Part shown: in pieces, positions 24,375 to 35,324 of the stretch
How the letters are laid out: each line of letters begins with the position of its first letter
Position numbering within the stretch: the first letter of the stretch is position 1
Assembly: GCF_005239225.2 (NCBI RefSeq)
Contig: NC_133297.1
Span: 10,404,147-10,468,146 of the forward strand
Length of the DNA: 64,000 bases
Direction of reading: 5' to 3'
Source of the DNA: Populus alba
Taxonomy: Eukaryota > Streptophyta > Magnoliopsida > Malpighiales > Salicaceae
Notes under the pieces: generated by a model
What the model saw: the letters and a program-made list of their open reading frames with translations, nothing else
What the model was told of the DNA's origin: nothing
Databases searched by the model: none
Translations under genes and position numbers: made by a program

Positions 24375-26393
24375 ATGTTCAATCTCCTTCTCCTCACCAT
24401 CACTCTATCCCTCGTTCAAACTCAAGCTCAAAACAACACAGCACCATGCCCATTAGACTTCAACGTCCTCCGCAACCTGACATCTGCCGGCTCTGGACGC
24501 CCCCCCAATTCAGACATCAACAAGCAGTGTCAGTACATCCTTCAAGGACTTCGACTTGTTCAATCCCATTACCTCCAGCTTAACAACTCCTTCCTCCCTC
24601 CACTCGACTCTGCTGAATCATGCTGGCGCACTTACCAGGTCTTCATCGATGAATTCCTTCCCAATTTCGATATCCGCTCTTCTTGCGGCTTCAACACTAG
24701 CTGGATCTCCCAGGGCTGTATGGACATCTCTACCAGGTCCCAGTTCGAGGCCATCGTCCCTGTCTCTGCTCTCAATGCTGCTGCTTCCAACTGTAACCAG
24801 TCCCTTGAGAATAATTCTCCGTGCGCTGCTTGTACTGCCAGCTTGTCCACGCTGCAAGCGAGTTACTTGACGGGAACTTCCATCGGGAATGTTTCAGATT
24901 GCCAGGCATATCCCTCCATTTATGCCGCGGCTTTTACTAATAGGTATGGACCTACTGATAAGGGCACAGCCAAGTGTCTGTTTTTAATTGATTTTTTTCC
25001 CAAGAAATCTAGCAAGAAAAGGAGCAAAGTCATGATCTTGGGTGTTTTATTAGGGGGTGGTGTTGGGTTGTTGGTATTGATTGGTTTGTGGTGGATCTTT
25101 CACAAGAGGAAAAAGAGGGCTGACAAATTCGGGAGAGTACTTGAGACAGAGTTGGGTTCTGGGTTGGAGTCCATTAGTCAAAGTACTTCTGTGGTTAAAT
25201 ATACATTTGATGAGATTAGGAAGGCAACTAGAAATTTTTCTAGAGATAACATTATCGGGAGAGGAGGTTATGGGAATGTGTACAAAGGTGAATTGCCAGA
25301 TGGTTCTCTAGTTGCTTTTAAAAGATTCAAGAATTGCTCGGCTGCAGGTGATTCTTCTTTTGCTCATGAAGTTGAGGTTATTGCGAGTGTCAGGCATGTC
25401 AATCTTGTTGCTTTGAGAGGATATTGTACTGCTACGAGTCCTTTTGAGGGTCACCAGAGGATAATCGTGTGTGATTTGATAAAGAATGGCACTTTGCATG
25501 ACCATTTATTTGGGTCGGGTGCGGGAAAGCTTAGCTGGCCTATCCGGCAAAAGATTGCTCTAGGGACTGCTAGAGGATTGGCTTATTTGCACTATGGAGC
25601 TCAACCGTCAATTATTCATAGGGATATTAAAGCTAGCAATATACTTCTGGATGAGAGTTTTGAGCCCAAGGTTGCGGACTTTGGACTAGCAAAGTTTACT
25701 CCAGAAGGAATGACACATTTGAGCACCAGGGTAGCTGGGACTATGGGATATGTTGCTCCTGAGTATGCTTTGTACGGGCAACTAACAGAGAGAAGCGACG
25801 TGTTTAGCTTTGGTGTTGTGCTTCTCGAGCTTTTGAGTGGGAAGAAGGCACTTATGGTGGATAATGAGGGACAGCCATCTATTGTGACTGATTGGGCATG
25901 GTCATTAGTGAGAGAAGGGAGAACTTTAGATGTTATCGAAGATGGCATGCCGGAGTCAGGGTCACAAGAAATTTTGGAAAAGTATGTTCTGGTGGCAGTT
26001 CTTTGTTCTCATCCACAGCTATATGCTAGGCCAACAATGGATCAAGTCGTGAAAATGTTGGAAACAGATCTCTCAATTCCCTCCATTCCAGAAAGGCCAA
26101 TTTCTCTTGTAGCTGAGATGGATGATATTGAGAGAACTGCAAGCAGAAGCGCCTCTGGTCAGCTCTCTAGTCCAGCTGGCTACCAGCATTTCACATTCGA
26201 GAATGATCGCCCTTCTATCCGCAAGGAAGAAGGGTCAAGTTTTTCTCTTGTAGCTGAGAAGGATGATATTGAGAGAACTGCAAGCAGAAGCGCCTCTGGT
26301 CAGCTCTCTAGTCCAGCTGGCTATCAGCAGAATGATCGCCCTTCTATCAGCAAGGAAGAAGGGTCAAGCTCAGACTCTAGAGCGATAGAATAG
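24375..26393 (+). CDS. RKF3: SPARK-domain receptor-like kinase RKF3 (tandem copy 1)
   Basis: Plasma-membrane receptor-like Ser/Thr kinase of the RKF3 type; the ligand is not known. Single exon, 672 aa. Signal peptide at residues 1-18 (MFNLLLLTITLSLVQTQA). A cysteine-rich SPARK-type ectodomain at about 20-210 includes CNQSLENNSPCAACTASL. A membrane segment follows at about 219-241, then the basic stop HKRKKR. Kinase from about 290: GRGGYGNVYKG, Lys in VAFKRF, HRDIKASNILL, DFGLAK and GTMGYVAPEYALYGQL. The catalytic Lys, Asp and DFG are all present, so it should be active. The Ser-rich C-terminal tail contains a ~47-residue segment (from SLVAE) twice. The start codon gives a clean signal peptide. 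The kinase region matches Arabidopsis RKF3 closely from memory, and the tail is longer than in that protein because of the internal repeat. Confidence 0.93.
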   Translation: MFNLLLLTITLSLVQTQAQNNTAPCPLDFNVLRNLTSAGSGRPPNSDINKQCQYILQGLRLVQSHYLQLNNSFLPPLDSAESCWRTYQVFIDEFLPNFDIRSSCGFNTSWISQGCMDISTRSQFEAIVPVSALNAAASNCNQSLENNSPCAACTASLSTLQASYLTGTSIGNVSDCQAYPSIYAAAFTNRYGPTDKGTAKCLFLIDFFPKKSSKKRSKVMILGVLLGGGVGLLVLIGLWWIFHKRKKRADKFGRVLETELGSGLESISQSTSVVKYTFDEIRKATRNFSRDNIIGRGGYGNVYKGELPDGSLVAFKRFKNCSAAGDSSFAHEVEVIASVRHVNLVALRGYCTATSPFEGHQRIIVCDLIKNGTLHDHLFGSGAGKLSWPIRQKIALGTARGLAYLHYGAQPSIIHRDIKASNILLDESFEPKVADFGLAKFTPEGMTHLSTRVAGTMGYVAPEYALYGQLTERSDVFSFGVVLLELLSGKKALMVDNEGQPSIVTDWAWSLVREGRTLDVIEDGMPESGSQEILEKYVLVAVLCSHPQLYARPTMDQVVKMLETDLSIPSIPERPISLVAEMDDIERTASRSASGQLSSPAGYQHFTFENDRPSIRKEEGSSFSLVAEKDDIERTASRSASGQLSSPAGYQQNDRPSISKEEGSSSDSRAIE

Positions 26394-27430
26394 CTGTGAC
26401 ATTAATGGTTTGATTGGCATGCCCGACTTCATTTATTTGTTGATTTAGAATGCATATCCTGGATTTGGAACCACTCCTCTCATTGTAAAGATAAATAGAT
26501 CACAAGGAAAAGTTAATTTTTTTAGTTTAAATGAAGATGTGTATCATTGGATTAACAATGAAAGATGCATAATCTGACCTTCAGCATCACGTAAAGCTTC
26601 ATGCCTTGCAGGTGCTAGAGGTAATAGTGTTACTGTATAGCATAATCAAGTTGCCATTTTCAATTTTTCGTCCGATTGAAGAATTTATCGTTTTTTGTTG
26701 GCTCATTTACTTTATCGCTGAGTAGACAGACTGAATAGAGATTATAGCGAGTAGCCAGTATCTAAACATTGGTCTTTTGAGTCAACCCCTCCTTGGGGAG
26801 GCTATCGAAGGGATGGGGTGCTGCCTTGCGAGTTTCCAAACCTTCAAGGCATGGCAGAAGCTCGCAGTACGTTTGGACTGTTATGGAGAAGTCTGAGCTG
26901 GAGGTCGCATAATATGCACTCGGAAAGTTTATGGTGGCGTCTGGACACATTTGTGCGCTAGCGAGGCTGGCTGGAGAATGAACTGGATTCTCTTAGATTT
27001 CACAGAAAATGGAGGTATGGATTGATCGATTCATTGGATCCTAGGTCGGGACTGACAATGCTTTGTATGATCAAAGAACATATATGAGTTCTGATCTCGG
27101 TTTCTTGATGGTGTTTCTTGACTCTGAACTAGGAAGAAAATCCACAGAATGTATACGAGGAACAGATCCTGGCTTCAAGTGCCAGTTTGTACGACGAACT
27201 CTCTCTGGGTTTACTTGCAATGCTGTTTGCATATTGCGATAAGGCAGAGCAAATCCTTACAGGGCATGTTGCTAGACAAGAACAGAGATTCTTTCATCCC
27301 CTAGGAGAAGCCTCAAAGCTTAAAAACAAGACGAAGCTGGCAACCCAGTTTCTCGGACAATCATTCCCTGTAGCCTTTGCTAAACATTCCAGGTAGGCAA
27401 GGAAGAGAACTGCGATTGAAGCTGCTTAAA
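26394..27430 (+). repeat. RKF3 3' flank, copy 1 of 3
   Basis: Homologous to 30,133-31,230 and 43,514-44,613. The first ~300 bp probably hold the 3' UTR. This copy lacks a segment of about 70 bp found in the other two (30,680-30,757 in copy 2) and has its own ~70 bp (about 26,985-27,055). A frame of 69 codons at 27,187-27,396 (YDELSLGLLAMLFAYCD...) is open here and in copy 3, but is stopped early in copy 2. Confidence 0.75.
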
Positions 27431-27439
27431 ACCACCAGC

Positions 27440-28053
27440 AAAAAAAGGATATTATTTTCAAATTATTTTTAAATCTGAAAGCTTATATCAACACTGATTA
27501 AGAATTTAAATTTGATATGCTTTAAGAAAATAAAAGGTATCATATATCTTAGAAATTTATAATACTTTCTTAGTTTAATTCTAGGATATAAATTCTCTAA
27601 ATTCAATTTCCATTAACAAGAAATTCGAACATTGATAACAAGTTCATAAAATGCTATATAAATCATATAATTAAATGACCGGTTTTATTTTTTGAAAATC
27701 TGAAAAATAAGAAATTATTTATTTAAAAATAATAAATTATTTTATTTATTTTTTAAAATTATCTCTGAATTTCAAAGTTGATAGCAGAGGCTGTTTTATT
27801 TTTATTTTTTATTTTTTTAAAATCAGAGATATTTTAAAAAATAGAAAGACACCATGTGGCCGTTAATTATGATCTTAACCTCTCCTTCCTGGAATCTGCC
27901 AGGAAAGCATCTATCATCTGTCTCCTACTTTCAACTGTCATACTGGCTGCTGTGAAAGGTATAAGAAGATTATAATTTAGATAAAGCTAAACTTTTGATT
28001 AATCAAGTCCAGATAATTCATCAATTTCTCCACCAACCCCTCCTCTCTTCTCC
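27440..28053 (+). promoter_or_regulatory. Upstream region of RKF3-2, homologous to that of RKF3-1
   Basis: Words at 27,505-27,700 match 23,620-23,800, and 27,450-27,490 matches 23,355-23,390. The duplicated unit therefore starts near 23,350 in copy 1, with about 200 bp (23,395-23,600) missing from copy 2. A shared proximal stretch (28,000-28,098 versus 24,285-24,374) includes the mini-ORF. Confidence 0.65.
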
Positions 28054-28074
28054 ATGGTAGAACTCCATCCCTAG
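28054..28074 (+). promoter_or_regulatory. Upstream mini-ORF of RKF3-2
   Basis: Same six-codon frame MVELHP as in the first gene, again ending 24 bp before the main ATG. Confidence 0.4.
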
Positions 28075-28098
28075 CAGCGTTGCCACCTCCTTTCCCAA

Positions 28099-30132
28099 AT
28101 GTTCAATCTCCTTCTCCTCACCATCACAACATTCCTCATCACTCTATCCCTCGTTCAATCTCAAGCTCAAAACAACACAGCACCATGCCCATTAGACTTC
28201 AACGTCCTCCGCAACCTGACATCTGCCGGCTCCAATCGCCCCCCCACTTCAGACACCAACCAGCAGTGTCAGTACATCCGTCAAGGACTTCGACTTGTTC
28301 AATCCCATTACCTCCAAGTTAACAACTCCTTCCTCCCTCCACTCGACTCTGCTGAAACATGCTGGCGCAATTACCAGGTCCTCATCGATGAATTCCTTCC
28401 CAATTTCGATATCCGCTCTTCTTGCGGCTTCAACACTAGCTGGATCTCCCAGGGCTGTATGAACATCTCTACCAGGTCCCAGTTCGAGGCCATCGTCCCT
28501 GTCTCTGCTCTCAATGATGCTGCTTCCAACTGTAACCAGTCCCTTGAGAATAATTCTCCGTGCGCTGCTTGTACTGCCAGCTTGTCCACGCTGCAAGCGA
28601 GGTACTTGACGGGAACTTCCATCGGGAATGTTTCGGATTGCCAGGCATATCCCTCCATTTATGCCGCGGCTTTTACTAATAGGTATGGACCTACTGATAA
28701 GGGCACAGCCAAGTGTTTGTTTTTCATTGAATTTAATTCCAAGAAATCTAGCAAGAAAAGGAGCAAAGTCTTGATCTTGGGTGTTTTATTAGGGGGTGGT
28801 GTTGGGTTGGTTGTATTGATTGGTTTGTGGTGGATCTTTCACAAGAGGAAAAAGAAGGCTGACAAATTCGGGAGAGTACTTGAGACAGAGTTGGGTTCTG
28901 GGTTGGAGTCCATTAGTCAAAGTACTTCTTTGGTTAAATATACATTTGATGAGATTAGGAAGGCAACTAGAAATTTTTCTAGAGATAACATTATCGGGAG
29001 AGGAGGTTATGGAAATGTGTATAAAGGTGAATTGCCAGATGGTTCTCTAGGTGCTTTTAAAAGATTCAAGAATTGCTCGGCTGCAGGTGATTCTTCTTTT
29101 GCTCATGAAGTTGAGGTTATTGCAAGTGTCAGGCATGTCAATCTTGTTGCCTTGAGAGGATATTGTACTGCTACGAGTCCTTTTGAGGGTCACCAGAGGA
29201 TAATCGTGTGTGATTTGATAAAGAATGGCACTTTGCATGACCATTTATTTGGGTCGGGTGCGGGAAAGCTTAGCTGGCCTATCCGGCAAAAGATTGCTTT
29301 AGGGACTGCTAGAGGATTGGCTTATTTGCACTATGGAGCTCAGCCGTCAATTATTCATAGGGATATTAAAGCTAGCAATATACTTCTGGATGAGAGTTTT
29401 GAGCCCAAGGTTGCGGACTTTGGACTAGCAAAGTTTACTCCAGAAGGAATGACACATTTGAGCACCAGGGTAGCTGGGACTATGGGATATGTTGCTCCTG
29501 AGTATGCTTTGTACGGGCAACTAACAGAGAGAAGCGACGTGTTTAGCTTTGGTGTTGTGCTTCTCGAGCTTTTGAGTGGGAAGAAGGCATTTATGGTGGA
29601 TCATGAGGGACAGCCATCTATCGTGACTGATTGGGCATGGTCATTTGTGAGAGAAGGGAGAGCCTTAGATGTTATCGAAGATGGCATGCCGGAGTCAGGG
29701 TCACAAGAAATTTTGGAAAAGTATGTTCTGGTGGCAGTTCTTTGTTCTCATCCACAGCTATATGCTAGGCCAACAATGGATCAAGTCGTGAAAATGTTGG
29801 AAACAGATCTCTCAATTCCCTCCATTCCAGAAAGGCCAATTTCTCTTGTAGCTGAGATGGATGATATTGAGAGAACTGCGAGCAGAAGCGCCTCTGGTCA
29901 GCTCTCTAGTCCAACTGGCTACCAGCATTTCACATTTGAGAATGATAGCCCTTCTATCCGCAATGAAGAAGGGTCAAGTTTTTCTCTTTTAGCTGAGATG
30001 GATGATATTGAGAGAACTGCGAGCAGAAGCGCCTCTGGTCAGCTCTCTAGTCCAGCTGGCTATCAGCAGAATGATCGCCCTTCTATCCGCAAGGAAGAAG
30101 GGTCAAGTTCAGACTCTAGAGCAATAGAATAG
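28099..30132 (+). CDS. RKF3: SPARK-domain receptor-like kinase RKF3 (tandem copy 2)
   Basis: Second intact RKF3-type receptor kinase, 677 aa, about 3.7 kb downstream of the first and nearly identical to it. The signal peptide is longer by five residues (TTFLI inserted). The SPARK ectodomain, membrane segment and kinase keep every catalytic residue (GRGGYGNVYKG, HRDIKASNILL, DFGLAK). One notable change is SLGAFKRF instead of SLVAFKRF, two residues before the ATP-anchoring Lys; a small hydrophobic residue is usual there, so activity could be altered. The C-terminal tail again has the doubled ~47-residue segment. Intronless like copy 1. The high identity means a recent duplication or gene conversion. 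Confidence 0.93.
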   Translation: MFNLLLLTITTFLITLSLVQSQAQNNTAPCPLDFNVLRNLTSAGSNRPPTSDTNQQCQYIRQGLRLVQSHYLQVNNSFLPPLDSAETCWRNYQVLIDEFLPNFDIRSSCGFNTSWISQGCMNISTRSQFEAIVPVSALNDAASNCNQSLENNSPCAACTASLSTLQARYLTGTSIGNVSDCQAYPSIYAAAFTNRYGPTDKGTAKCLFFIEFNSKKSSKKRSKVLILGVLLGGGVGLVVLIGLWWIFHKRKKKADKFGRVLETELGSGLESISQSTSLVKYTFDEIRKATRNFSRDNIIGRGGYGNVYKGELPDGSLGAFKRFKNCSAAGDSSFAHEVEVIASVRHVNLVALRGYCTATSPFEGHQRIIVCDLIKNGTLHDHLFGSGAGKLSWPIRQKIALGTARGLAYLHYGAQPSIIHRDIKASNILLDESFEPKVADFGLAKFTPEGMTHLSTRVAGTMGYVAPEYALYGQLTERSDVFSFGVVLLELLSGKKAFMVDHEGQPSIVTDWAWSFVREGRALDVIEDGMPESGSQEILEKYVLVAVLCSHPQLYARPTMDQVVKMLETDLSIPSIPERPISLVAEMDDIERTASRSASGQLSSPTGYQHFTFENDSPSIRNEEGSSFSLLAEMDDIERTASRSASGQLSSPAGYQQNDRPSIRKEEGSSSDSRAIE

Positions 30133-32391
30133 CTGTGACATTAATGGTTTCATTTGCACTGATTGGTATGCCCAACCATTTGTTTGTTGATTTAGATTGC
30201 ATATCCTGGATTTGGAACGACTCTTCTCACAGTAAAGATAAATAGATGAAAAGGAATAGTTAATTCTTTTAGTTTAAGTGATATAGGATGCCTATCTGAT
30301 GTTTTGTTTGCATATGATATTATGTATCTAAATGAAGATGTGTATCATTGGATTAATGATTAAAGATGCATAATCTGACCTTCAGCATCACGTAAAGCTT
30401 CATGCCTTGCAAGTGCTAGAGGTAATAGTGTTACTGTATAGCATAATCAAGTTGCCATTTTCAAATTTTCTTCCGATTGAAGAATTTATCGTTTTTTGTT
30501 TGCTCATTTACTTTATCGCTGAGTAGACAGACTGAATAGAGATTATAGCGAGTAGCCCGTATGTAAACATTGGTCTTTGAGTCAACCCCTCCTTGGGGAG
30601 GCTATCGAAGGGTTGGTGTGCTTCCTTGCGAGTTTCCAAACCTTCAAGGCATGGCAGAAGCTCGCAGTATGTTTGGACTTTTTTTGGAGAAAAGGCTTGG
30701 TTTGTTTACCGAAAATAGCTCGGTATTAGTGATGTTTGCAATGTAATTCATATTTAGAGATGAGAAGGCTGAGCTGTAGGTGGCATAATATGCACTCGGA
30801 AAGTTTATGGTGGCGTCTGGACACATTTGTGCGCTAGGTAGGTTGGCTGGAGAATGAAAATGCTTTGTATGATCAAAGAACGTATACGAGTTCTGATCTC
30901 GGTTTCATGATGGTGTTTCTTGACTCTGAACTAGGAAGAAAATCCACAGAATGTATACGAGGAACTGCTCTAGGCTTCAAGTGCCAGTTTGTACGAGGAA
31001 CTCTCTCTTGGTTTACTTGCAATGCTGTTTGCATATTGCGATGGGGCAAAGCAAATCCTAACAGGGCATGTTGTTAGACAAGAACAGAGATTCTTTCATC
31101 CACTAGGAGAAGCCTCAAAACTTGAAAACAAGCCGAAGCTGGCAACCCAGTTTCTCGGATAATCATTCCCTATAGCCTTTGCTAAACATTCCAGGTAGGC
31201 AACGAAGAGAACTGCGATTGAAGCTGCTTAAAACCACATTCAAGGCTCTTGTGCTGCGCCTTGATGCTATTGAATCAAAAGTGTTAGAACAGTGCAAGGA
31301 CTTTTTTTGTTCTGGAATGACTTGGTCAAACTAGCCTCAATTAACATACTACCAAGTCAACATAACACTGCTGTAAAGTTGAAACTGTCAAATTCCTCGT
31401 CCCTGCACGTGCCTGTGAACCTGAAGTATCCACGATTCAACAATTGATCTTAATTTACAGGTCATCTATTCTAAATTTTATCTCTATTCTTCCCTTTGGT
31501 TCTCATTACTGCTATCGACGTTTATAGGTCAACAAGTAAGGCCGCCTTTATTTTGTTATTCTTCTTTTAGCAGTCACTACTTGACATTGTAGTTGTGATT
31601 ATATTCATATAAATTTCTAAAAAACATCACTTACCTGCTTACAATAGCAGTTGAAACCATCATCCATGGCAGCGCCGGTTTTATAACAAAGATTTTTATT
31701 TTTAATTCCTCATGCATGAAACGTGCTCCTATTCACAGTCTTGGTGCTTATTATTTTCCTCCTAAAGCAGATGCTATTTTGAAAAAAATTATTTTGACTT
31801 TACTGTTCTATGCTTGAACGAGACAGCTTTTTAAGAAAATGACTTTGTGGTTTCAGAAAAAGATAAATCTCATCCTATTTGTCTACGAAATCATTTTCTT
31901 GGACTTTTCTTTGGGCTGTTCGTCGATATATATATATATATATATAAAGATATGGATAGTGGTAAAGATAAGGCATGAGAGGACATAGAGAATTATAGGT
32001 TGTACAGTTCTGCAGTTTTAGGCAGAAAAACCACACACTTGGCAAATCCTTACATTTTTCACGATAGCTTCTACAGTTCTATTTGTTATTCAACCGATAC
32101 TTTCAGGAAACATGACAGGTTTAATTGTTGATACGTTAAATTTTAATCTCCATCGGAAAATCTATACTATATTTACGATGATTGAAGATAGGGAATAAGA
32201 AACGAATATGAAACAAATATAGCACATGGAAAAGATTACAGATGGTTTAAGACTATTAGGATAAAAAGACAAGGCATATTTGGGGTCTTCGTAAACAAAA
32301 TCAGAACCTGTTATACAATGCAACTTCAATATGGAAAATCAACTCTTAGGGCTTTAACTTCAAATCTGAAGTGTTAATTTCCGAGTATGTA
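30133..32391 (+). repeat. RKF3 3' flank (copy 2 of 3) and decayed ERD6-like upstream region
   Basis: 30,133-31,230 matches the other two RKF3 flanks. A (TA)n tract at 31,927-31,947 is followed by 'aagataaggcatgagagg', which aligns with the leader and start region of the intact transporter (37,298-37,365). Exon 1 and exon 2 of that gene cannot be recognised after it. Confidence 0.65.
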
Positions 32392-34403
32392 TTCAGTATT
32401 CTGTTTTCGGTTCCATATTGACGGTTGGTGCAATGATCGGTGCAATCACAAGAAAGGGATAAGCAAAGAGATTCTATCATGAATCTATACAGTTCTTTCA
32501 AGCTACACTTGTGAGAGATTCGGTTCCTATATATTTTGTCAGTGAACATCCACCTAATGATGCTGTGTCAATGTGGGATGCAGGCGGTGAGAATTTCTAA
32601 CACCTTCTGTGTAAATCCGTTTACTTTGCTAAGGTTTGTGTCATCATAGTATGTATAACAACTTGGTTTATGGAAGGACATGACAGTATCTTTTATCCTG
32701 TCTTGGTTAATACATCAAGGGCGCTTTGGCATTGGACATTGGAAGATTGGCAACAGGATACGGAATGGGAGCACTATCCTATGTGGCACGTTCTTTCTCT
32801 CTTCTAACGCCTAAAACATGTTCTTATAGCTGACATTGCATCCAGTAACCTTAGACGAACATTAACAACTGCAGCCCAGGTAAAGATTGCACATGACAAA
32901 AAAATTGCTGAAACACTTTTCTTTTTGTTAAATTTTGATTTCCAATGTAGTGACAGTCTAGCTTTATGGATCTTTCTGAATTAAGGAATAGAAAACAGAT
33001 AATGCAGATCACTCGTAAGGAGAAACTATACATGAGAATCACAATCCGTTATATTATTGTATCTTACAGCTTATGGTTGGTATTGGAGTGTCTGTTGCAT
33101 TCATAACAGGGACAGTACAGACATGGAGGGTTTTGGAATTGACTGGTAATATTCCTGCATCCAGTTTTATATTCAATCATCCAAAGCAAAATATTGCAAA
33201 TGATAGTAGGACGGGGTGTTTACTTTTGAAGTTCTTGCAGGACTCATCCCTTGTGTAATTCTGCTTGTTGGCCTGTCTCTTTTTCCAGAGTCTCCCAGAT
33301 GGCTGGTAAGAAACAACAATATGTATATTTAAAAGATGAAACTGATAGCAACGAATATCATTTATGCATGAAACAACTGTCTGATGAATGCAGGCAAAGA
33401 AGGGACGTGAAAAAGAGTTTGAAAGCACACTACAGAAACTTCGCGGCAAGGCCTTTGATTCATCATCTTACGAGGCAGCTGAAATCAAGGTTCTTAGTTT
33501 GTAGTCCGCATTAGAATTTCATTGCTATTTCTAATTATTTACAGTACAATAAGAGAATGAGTAATATGCCAATTGTCTGACAGGATCATATAGAAACTCT
33601 AGAACGGCTCCCAAAAGCCAAACTGCTTGACTTTTCAAAGCAGACACCTGCCCTAAAGTCATTAATATGTCTCTCTTCAGCCAGATTTTCCCTTACTTTT
33701 CTACTGATCTCATTAAAGAGTACCATAAACTCTGACATTCAACTATAATTAACGTCTAACTTTTTCATTATTTGACCAGATAGTAGTTGGATTGATGGTC
33801 TTACAACAACTGGGAGGAACCAACGCATTCTGCTTTTATGCCAGCCATACCTTTGAGTCAGCAGGTAAAAGTTCTTTGTTAAGGATTCCTTTCAAGGGAA
33901 AATCACCTTACATGAACATGGGGAGAAAACATCACATTTTGTCTCTGGTTAAACAGATAAAAAAATCAGTCTCCATAACTTTCGTTTAGCCATTGTCTTT
34001 CTTTCATCTTGAAATTAAGGAAATCAAGTAACTCATGATTGAACTGATATGCTGCTCAGAGATTCATAATTGATTTTCTAATTTCTGTGATTGTAATATT
34101 TCAGGATTTTCCCCTTCTGTTGAACCATAACCTATGCCATCCTTCAGGTTTCAAACTCTCACAACGTGTGTCAACTCAAGAAAAATAAACTGTCTCAGCT
34201 ACAGCTAGAAATTGACTGAAGCAGTTCCATTTTGCAGGTTGTGGTTGTGGCCTTCAGCACAACCATAATAGATTAAATTGGAGGAAAACCTCTTTTACAG
34301 GTAAAGTTCTCACGTAACTGTTAGGAGGAGCTATAAAAATCTCCTCAGACCAGTCACCCGATCACAAGCTGAAAATTATGCTTTCTTGGCATTCTAGGTT
34401 AAT
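32392..34403 (+). pseudogene. ERD6-like sugar transporter, old pseudogene
   Basis: Homologous to exons 3-13 of the intact gene downstream. Recognised pieces: exon 3 (32,395-32,450, truncated so that the [12 protein letters not shown] motif is lost), exon 4 (32,584-32,636, with a small deletion that shifts the frame), exon 5 (32,720-32,785), the end of exon 6 (32,828-32,880, acceptor lost), exon 7 (33,070-33,146), exon 8 (33,242-33,306; PESPRWL kept), exon 9 (33,394-33,490), exon 10 (33,584-33,660, indels), exon 11 (33,780-33,866; LMVLQQLGGTNA), exon 12 (in-frame stop after SPSVEP) and exon 13 (stop after TTIID). Homology ends abruptly at about 34,403, inside the intron before exon 14. Much more diverged from the intact gene than the two intact-looking copies are from each other, so it is an older duplicate. 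Confidence 0.85.
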
Positions 34404-35324
34404 TTCTGCTTTTGCAATCATTGCCAGAAAATTAAAAAAAATAAATAAAGAAATCTTCTATGAATAATAATAATTATGGAATTTATGTGCCCATTTCTTC
34501 TTCTTCTTCTTTTTTTTTTTTTTTTTTTTTCAATTCAAACCCTAACTTTAATTTCTTCAAATTTTCGACATCCCCCCTCTAAAATCTGGCCACCCAAACC
34601 ACCAATATCGACACAACCTCCCTCCCTTGGTTTGATTTTTATGTCAAGATTCATTCCACCATGTAAAAAAACCTATTCATTTTTGTTATAACAACAATTT
34701 ATATTTAAACTTAATTTATTCAAAATTCGCTTGTTGAGTTTATAGTTTACAAGTATATTTAAGTATTTTATTTATTTTATAATAATAATTTTATATCATT
34801 TTATTTTACGGTTTGTTTGAGATTTGAGAGAAGTGAATTTTATTTGTTATTTGATGAAATTGTGTAATTTTATAATTTAAGTGTGTTAAAATTAAAAAAT
34901 AATAATTAATTAATTGAATCTCAATTAATTAATAATTAGATTATTAATTAATGTTATTGATAATTGATTAGAGTAAGATATGAAAACTGATTAATAGCAT
35001 GTTTCATTCTTGAACTTTTAAAACATTGTTTGTTTTCTCTCGTTAGCAAATGCTTTGATTTCTGCGTCAAAACTTAAAGATTTTTTTAGCTGCAGAGAAT
35101 CTCTCATGGTTTGCATTGCACCTTTCTTGCATCTTTGTTTCTTGCATCTTTGCCTTAGTCACTTTCTTTCATCTTCGCTATCTATCAATAACCGTGCACC
35201 AGCTTGTCAACCTTCATACCATCAATTCAACGCTTTGTCATTTTTCATATATCTTGTATCTTTTTGGTTGTTGAGTTGTCACTTGTGTGACGTGGAATAA
35301 CCTTGTCTTTATTTAGTTATTACT
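34404..35324. other. Spacer shared by the two blocks
   Basis: Non-coding; matches 46,506-48,240 apart from an insertion there. Contains a poly-T tract (34,511-34,530) in a frame that looks open only by composition. No gene seen. Confidence 0.5.

Noticed and set aside
24356..24583. Pro/Ser-rich frame overlapping the start of RKF3-1 (and its twin at 28,080-28,322)
   Set aside because: Frame shadow of the signal peptide and ectodomain; no proper ATG at the stated start.
25616..25948. 110-codon minus-strand frame inside the RKF3 kinase domain
   Set aside because: Antisense shadow of a strongly conserved kinase coding sequence.
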